This document shows positions 6,955-9,875 of a DNA stretch of 9,875 bases, in pieces. Made by a program: the position numbers and the translations under genes. A model generated the notes under the pieces. That model did no database searches and had not been told where the DNA came from. It saw only the letters and a list, made by a program, of their open reading frames with translations. The number at the start of each line of letters is the position of its first letter. The stretch's first letter is position 1. The stretch lies in assembly GCA_900758895.1 (NCBI GenBank), contig CAAETG010000092.1:1-9875 (forward strand). The letters are read 5' to 3'. Origin of the DNA: Bacilli bacterium. Its GTDB lineage: Bacteria > Bacillota_I > Bacilli_A > RF39 > UBA660.

Positions 6955-7470
6955 ATGGTTGAAATGTCAAATTATAAATCAACTAGAGATTATATCTCAA
7001 AAGAAGAATGGCTGCATTTAATTTCTATTAAAATCATTGAAACCGAAGGTAAATTATATTTGGTTGATTTAAATGAAACATTTAATCAAAGAATATATTC
7101 AAGAAGCACCACCGATATTAGAAGGGGTTTAAATAAGCTTAAAGAAAATAATAAAATTCGTTTTGATTCAAAAGAATCAAAAAATCTCTATGATAAAGTT
7201 ATCTATAATTTACAGCATAAAAAATGTGCTTGGTGCGGCAAAAGTTTCAAACCAAAGAATAATGCTGACAAATACTGTTCTAAAAATTGCAGAAAGTTTG
7301 GAAAACAGGAAAAAGATCGAGATAATAAATGGAAACAAAGAAGAAATCCTAATCATAATGAAAAAAGATTGGGTGGTGTTAGAATAGGCCCCCATCGAAA
7401 TCCAAATGATGAAAAAGAAATGAAAAGGATTAAAGATGAATATAGGAGAACATTTAAAAATTTTAAATAG
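6955..7470 (+). CDS. Winged-helix-like protein with a Cys4 zinc finger
   Basis: This 171-residue protein has an N-terminal region (about 15-70) with a helix-turn-helix feel, ending in a helix SRSTTDIRRGLNKLKEN and a strand, which would fit a winged helix. A zinc site follows, with Cys91, Cys94, Cys108 and Cys112 in the pattern CxxCGxxF...KYCSxxCR, a treble-clef-like finger. The C-terminus is highly basic (runs of Lys and Arg from 113 on). It probably binds DNA or RNA, perhaps as a regulator or a replication accessory of a mobile element. ATG 6955 and ATG 6964 are both possible starts; neither has a clear ribosome binding site. The gene follows the membrane protein gene by 15 bases, so translation may be coupled. 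Confidence 0.75.
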   Translation: MVEMSNYKSTRDYISKEEWLHLISIKIIETEGKLYLVDLNETFNQRIYSRSTTDIRRGLNKLKENNKIRFDSKESKNLYDKVIYNLQHKKCAWCGKSFKPKNNADKYCSKNCRKFGKQEKDRDNKWKQRRNPNHNEKRLGGVRIGPHRNPNDEKEMKRIKDEYRRTFKNFK

Positions 7471-7648
7471 TATTAATTAAATTAATTTATTTTTAAATAT
7501 TATAAAGCTTAAAATAAAGGTTTTATAAGTTTAATTCTATTTAAATTTAGTTTTAATTTTATGACCCTTAATAATGAAGAAGACTATTTTTACTAAATTT
7601 ATTTTTTATTACTATTTTCATTCTAAATGTATTGCAGTTATTCTAATA

Positions 7649-7681
7649 GGTCACACCACATTTGTGGTTGTGGCCTTTTTT
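7649..7681 (+). terminator. Hairpin terminator
   Basis: GGTCACACCAC (7649-7659) pairs with GTGGTTGTGGCC (7664-7675) around the loop ATTT, with one wobble pair and one bulged T. Six T follow at once (7676-7681). This is the classic stem plus T-run form. It lies about 180 bases after the stop of the zinc-finger gene. Confidence 0.75.
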
Positions 7682-7742
7682 AATAGACTATTTTTTGAAA
7701 TACAATTTTTATGAAAACTAAATCTTGCTAATACTATTTATG

Positions 7743-7750
7743 TTTATAAA
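7743..7750 (+). promoter_or_regulatory. TATA-like box of the small-protein operon
   Basis: TTTATAAA lies after the terminator and before the operon. It would start transcription at about 7772, giving a leader of some 94 bases before ATG 7866. That leader contains the MNT mini-frame. Confidence 0.4.
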
Positions 7751-7779
7751 TCTTACCAGTAAGGCATAACTTACTAATA

Positions 7780-7803
7780 GGGGGGATTGAAATGAACACT
7801 TAA
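7780..7803 (+). promoter_or_regulatory. Three-codon open frame with strong ribosome binding site in the operon leader
   Basis: A G-rich site (AGGGGGGAT, 7779-7787) lies at ideal distance from ATG 7792, which opens only Met-Asn-Thr-stop (7792-7803). Ribosomes could load here and stop at once, which might tune translation of the gene at 7866. It could also be the remnant of a broken gene. The last eight bases before the Asn codon region, ATTGAAAT, equal a common CRISPR repeat end, but no repeats follow. Confidence 0.35.
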
Positions 7804-7865
7804 TCCAAATTTTAAATCTACAAGAACTATAAATAATTTTAAATTTAAAAGCACTGGTGAATAAT

Positions 7866-8375
7866 ATGGATGAAAAGGAAATTTTATTAAATTTAGTTCT
7901 TCATCGCTATGATGAAGTCAATAATCGAAATATTAGTGTTGATAATAAAAATAAATCAATGATAGGGTTCATTGGAGTAATACTGACTATTGAAATTACT
8001 ATTTTGCCACAAATCTTTAATAGGTCTTCAGAAATTTTATTAATTAATGCTTCAAGAGCATTGATATGTTTAGAAATTATATCAATTTGTTGTTATGCAA
8101 TTTCCATATTCTATTTCATTTCAGCAATAACTTTTGTTAGCACTTTTCAGGAGGCTCCTGTCATGAGCGGAATTATCTCATCAATTGAAAATAAAGAGGA
8201 TGCAGATTTAATTATCAACAAGAACATTGTTAGTTTACAAAAATGCATTGAAGACAATCATGAAATTGTAGAAGATAAAACTAAAAAAGCAAAAATAGGT
8301 TTTGAATTTTTTAAATATGGTTTAATATCGACAGTAACATTTTTTATTTTATTACTATTGACTTTTTGGAGGTGA
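7866..8375 (+). CDS. Three-span membrane protein, first gene of a small-protein operon
   Basis: This 169-residue protein begins with an amphipathic cytoplasmic segment (RYDEVNNRNISVDNKNKS at about 14-31) leading straight into the first membrane span. This Arg-Tyr...Asn-Lys...Gly-Phe-Ile-Gly pattern is shared by many uncharacterised small membrane proteins. Spans are at about 31-50, 66-91 and 149-168, with a charged loop of about 55 residues between the second and third. Some membrane proteins of similar build are pore-forming effectors of defence systems (the SLATT group), but I cannot assign this one to them. ATG 7866 is preferred because GGTGA lies five bases upstream; an in-frame GTG at 7857 would include that site. 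Its stop codon lies within the ribosome binding site of the next gene. Confidence 0.78.
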   Translation: MDEKEILLNLVLHRYDEVNNRNISVDNKNKSMIGFIGVILTIEITILPQIFNRSSEILLINASRALICLEIISICCYAISIFYFISAITFVSTFQEAPVMSGIISSIENKEDADLIINKNIVSLQKCIEDNHEIVEDKTKKAKIGFEFFKYGLISTVTFFILLLLTFWR

Positions 8376-8379
8376 TAAT

Positions 8380-8517
8380 ATGGGTGAAGATAAATCCAGA
8401 CAAAATAATAAACCTAAGAAACAACCATCCCAACCATTGGGCATTGAACCGGAAACAGTATTTGTTACAAAATCCGCTGACAAATCTAAAATGCAAACAA
8501 AACGCTTAATAATTTAA
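8380..8517 (+). CDS. 45-residue basic peptide
   Basis: This tiny gene has the best ribosome binding site in the window, GGAGGTGAT at 8368-8376, which overlaps the last codons and stop of the upstream gene, so the two are probably translationally coupled. ATG 8380 opens 45 codons ending in TAA at 8515-8517. The product begins MGEDKSRQNNKPKK, then a Pro/Gln stretch, then IEPETVFVTKSADKSK, with a basic end KRLII. It looks mostly disordered, without membrane span or cysteine. I do not recognise it. The near-perfect binding site and its position make it a real gene despite its size. Confidence 0.7.
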   Translation: MGEDKSRQNNKPKKQPSQPLGIEPETVFVTKSADKSKMQTKRLII

Positions 8518-8615
8518 TTAATGATTTTTATCATTGATTATTTTTCTATTTGGATAAATTTTATTCAAAAACTTTTTATTTTAAAAATTGTAAATATAAA
8601 TGGAGTTTTGATAAT

Positions 8616-8789
8616 ATGATTAAAGTATCAATGTTTTTTGGAGATCCTTGCGCTAAATGTGGACATGCCAAATTAAATGTAATTAAAGAATTAGGGCTTA
8701 GTAAATATGAATGCGAATGTGAAAACTGTAAAAGTGTAATTATTGTTGATACAACAAATAAAGCTATTCTCGATGAGAATAAGGAGTGA
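8616..8789 (+). CDS. 57-residue zinc-ribbon miniprotein 1
   Basis: A small zinc ribbon: CAKCG in the first third and CECENC in the second, giving CxxC...CxCxxC, with beta-strand-like residues between and after. ATG 8616 is chosen over an upstream TTG (8550) because GGAG at 8602-8605 lies ten bases before it and the residues before it do not look like part of the fold. ATG 8631, in frame, is a shorter alternative. It resembles the next gene in its second cysteine cluster (ECECENCK against NCKCENCE), so the two are likely duplicates. Such miniproteins bind zinc and often contact nucleic acid or a protein partner; its specific role is unknown. Confidence 0.7.
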   Translation: MIKVSMFFGDPCAKCGHAKLNVIKELGLSKYECECENCKSVIIVDTTNKAILDENKE

Positions 8790-8793
8790 TAAC

Positions 8794-8934
8794 ATGATTG
8801 GTGAATATTCAAGTGAAAAATGTCCAAAATGTGGTGGAAACATGATTATTAAAAATGAAGTCCACACATTTGATGGAACTGTTGTAAACTGCAAATGTGA
8901 AAACTGTGAATATATAATAACTTATGAGGAGTGA
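8794..8934 (+). CDS. 46-residue zinc-ribbon miniprotein 2
   Basis: ATG 8794 follows AAGGAGTGAT (8781-8790), which overlaps the stop of miniprotein 1, so the pair is probably translationally coupled. The 46 residues consist almost only of a zinc ribbon: CPKCGG at the front, a strand-turn-strand in the middle and NCKCENCEY near the end. The cysteine pattern CxxC...CxCxxC is the same as in miniprotein 1. An in-frame ATG at 8743 is rejected because it lies inside the previous gene and lacks a binding site. The function is unknown. Confidence 0.72.
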   Translation: MIGEYSSEKCPKCGGNMIIKNEVHTFDGTVVNCKCENCEYIITYEE

Positions 8935-8939
8935 TTAGG

Positions 8940-9230
8940 ATGGTAAAAATGTTAAAGAAGATAGTAGTTAATAAACCGTTAAACAAAGAAGATGAGACTA
9001 AAATAAATGCATTATTGAAAACATATGAAACTGGAACAATAGAATTCTATAGTAGCTTTTCAGAATTGCATGGTCAAAATCTAGAAATTACAACACTTGA
9101 AGAAATGGAAGTACAATTAACTACCGATTCTCTTGAAAATTTAGAACAGATAGAAAAAGAATTTGACATAAGAATTAGAGAAGAAATTGGTGATAAAGTT
9201 AAAATTCTATCTTCAAATATAATCCACTAA
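8940..9230 (+). CDS. 96-residue acidic protein ending the operon
   Basis: ATG 8940 follows GGAGTGAT (8928-8935), which again overlaps the previous stop codon. An in-frame GTG at 8931 lies inside that site and is less likely. The product has a basic start (MVKMLKK), a helix at about 15-30, a strand-like stretch (TGTIEFYSSF, GQNLEITTLEEMEVQL) and an acidic helix near 62-76, ending in strands. It has no cysteines and no membrane span. I do not recognise it; the mixed alpha-beta pattern would fit a small binding domain. A clear terminator follows within ten bases, so it closes the operon that began at 7866. Confidence 0.78.
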   Translation: MVKMLKKIVVNKPLNKEDETKINALLKTYETGTIEFYSSFSELHGQNLEITTLEEMEVQLTTDSLENLEQIEKEFDIRIREEIGDKVKILSSNIIH

Positions 9231-9233
9231 CTT

Positions 9234-9275
9234 TGAGCATGAGTTATCATGCTCATCAATTTACTTTTTTAATTT
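9234..9275 (+). terminator. Terminator of the small-protein operon
   Basis: TGAGCATGA (9234-9242) pairs perfectly with TCATGCTCA (9247-9255) around a four-base loop GTTA, followed by a T-rich tract to about 9275. It begins four bases after the stop of the 96-residue gene. Confidence 0.8.
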
Positions 9276-9315
9276 TATAAGGTTATTCTAATATTGAAAT
9301 TCAAATAATGATAAA

Positions 9316-9325
9316 TTTATATAAA
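9316..9325 (+). promoter_or_regulatory. TATA box for the gene at 9375
   Basis: TTTATATAAA, identical to 4214-4223, predicts a transcription start at about 9345 and a leader of about 30 bases that includes a weak ribosome binding site, AGGTTG (9361-9366). Confidence 0.55.
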
Positions 9326-9374
9326 AGTAATAATAAAATATTATATTAATTATTATATACAGGTTGTAATAGCT

Positions 9375-9572
9375 ATGGCCAATATAAATAATACCTCATC
9401 CTACATGGATGAAGATAAAAAGCAAATTATCAAAGAGTCCAACTATACCTATAGAGATGCTCTTGAAGTTTCAGCTTATCTTATCGAAGCAGGCAAGTTC
9501 GAAAGATTCTACAAGGAAATGCAAATCCATGACTTACAAAAAGAACTTGACGAAATGGATGACGGAGAATAA
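9375..9572 (+). CDS. 65-residue acidic helical protein
   Basis: ATG 9375 lies about 59 bases after a TATA box, with a weak ribosome binding site (AGGTTG) in between, and a terminator follows the gene, so it is a separate single-gene unit. The 65 residues look almost wholly helical: a polar start, then DALEVSAYLIEAGKFERFYKEM and an acidic tail ending DEMDDGE. Small acidic helical proteins of this size include antitoxins and virus-encoded inhibitors, but no partner gene is visible and no family is recognised. ATG 9405 is an in-frame alternative. The overlapping frame at 9409-9600 has no promoter or binding site and is taken as a shadow. Confidence 0.65.
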   Translation: MANINNTSSYMDEDKKQIIKESNYTYRDALEVSAYLIEAGKFERFYKEMQIHDLQKELDEMDDGE

Positions 9573-9875
9573 CTTCAAAAAATATATCTCTCATATATAA
9601 CTCTTCAAAAGAAACTATTTTTCATAAGTGAAAGGAGTCTGTAAAATTTTATAGGCTTTTTTCAAATTAATTTTTTTTACAGTTGAAATTTCACCTCGCT
9701 GAAAATTCGTTCTAATTTTGCTTTAATTTAAAAAATATTGATTTAAAAATAGTAAATTACTTAAATAAGTGAGAACAAATAATGTTTTATGACCAAACAA
9801 AACAAATTTGTCCTCAATAGTAATTTAACCTTCATACAACTTAAACTTTTTGATTTTTCTGAAGAAAAAATTGAT
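9573..9875. other. AT-rich right end without a gene
   Basis: Beyond the terminator at 9636-9662 I see no gene on either strand. A 12-codon frame from ATG 9782 has no clear ribosome binding site and is not called. Confidence 0.55.
9636..9662 (+). terminator. Terminator after the 65-residue gene
   Basis: AGTCTGTAAAA (9636-9646) faces TTTTATAGGCT (9647-9657) with two wobble pairs, and a six-T run ends at 9662. The central AAAATTTT would form the loop. It lies about 65 bases after the stop codon. Confidence 0.55.

Larger units (their letters stand above)
7471..7865. other. Intergenic region with terminator, promoter and leader
   Basis: Nearly 400 bases separate 6955-7470 from the next operon. 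I see a hairpin terminator (7649-7681), a TATA-like box (7743-7750) and a leader containing a three-codon open frame with a strong ribosome binding site (7780-7803). No larger gene is supported on either strand. Confidence 0.6.

Noticed and set aside
7772..7793. Possible CRISPR repeat ending in GGATTGAAAT
   Set aside because: Only one copy; no second repeat, spacer or cas gene in the window. The 3' end alone is too short to count.
8520..8535. AATGAT/ATCATT hairpin as a terminator inside the small-protein operon
   Set aside because: Six AT-rich base pairs with no solid T-run; it may affect RNA stability but does not clearly end the transcript.

Overview
The window looks like an accessory region of a methanogenic archaeon of the Methanobacteriales, most likely Methanobrevibacter-like. 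The DNA is very AT-rich. Several genes have strong Shine-Dalgarno sites of the GGAGGTGAT type, and others have archaeal TATA boxes (TTTATATAAA). One gene resembles a pseudomurein endoisopeptidase (peptidase family C71), which only makes sense in an organism with pseudomurein, or in its viruses. The assignment rests on reading the sequence; no database was searched.

Layout: bases 1-1270 hold no convincing gene. From about 425 to 913 they carry a run of GC-rich perfect or near-perfect hairpins, quite unlike the AT-rich DNA around them, and from 960 to 1140 short palindromes and TTAATG motifs. At 1283-3859 lies a large DUF262/DUF1524 (GmrSD-type) protein, a probable anti-phage nuclease, with visibly higher GC than its neighbours. 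Related TTAATG-type repeats recur after it (4089-4193). A 21-residue hydrophobic peptide with a good ribosome binding site follows at 4157.

At 4245-6220 are two genes that each appear split by a frameshift of the same direction: an unrecognised protein (4245-4964 plus 4967-5323) and the C71 endoisopeptidase (5412-5612 plus 5588-6220). In both, removing one TG from a GATGTG sequence at the junction restores a single long frame. At 6466-7470 lie two AT-rich genes, a single-span membrane protein and a winged-helix-like protein with a Cys4 zinc finger.

After a hairpin-type terminator at 7649-7681, an operon at 7866-9230 encodes a three-span membrane protein, a 45-residue peptide, two tandem zinc-ribbon miniproteins and a 96-residue protein. 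Nearly all have strong ribosome binding sites overlapping the preceding stop codon. It ends at a clear terminator (9234-9275). A separate 65-residue acidic protein with its own TATA box and terminator closes the window.

Taken together this is a cargo region: a defence nuclease, a virus-type wall-lysis enzyme without structural virus genes, and an unrecognised operon of very small proteins. The operon and the two matching frame breaks are the items most worth following up.
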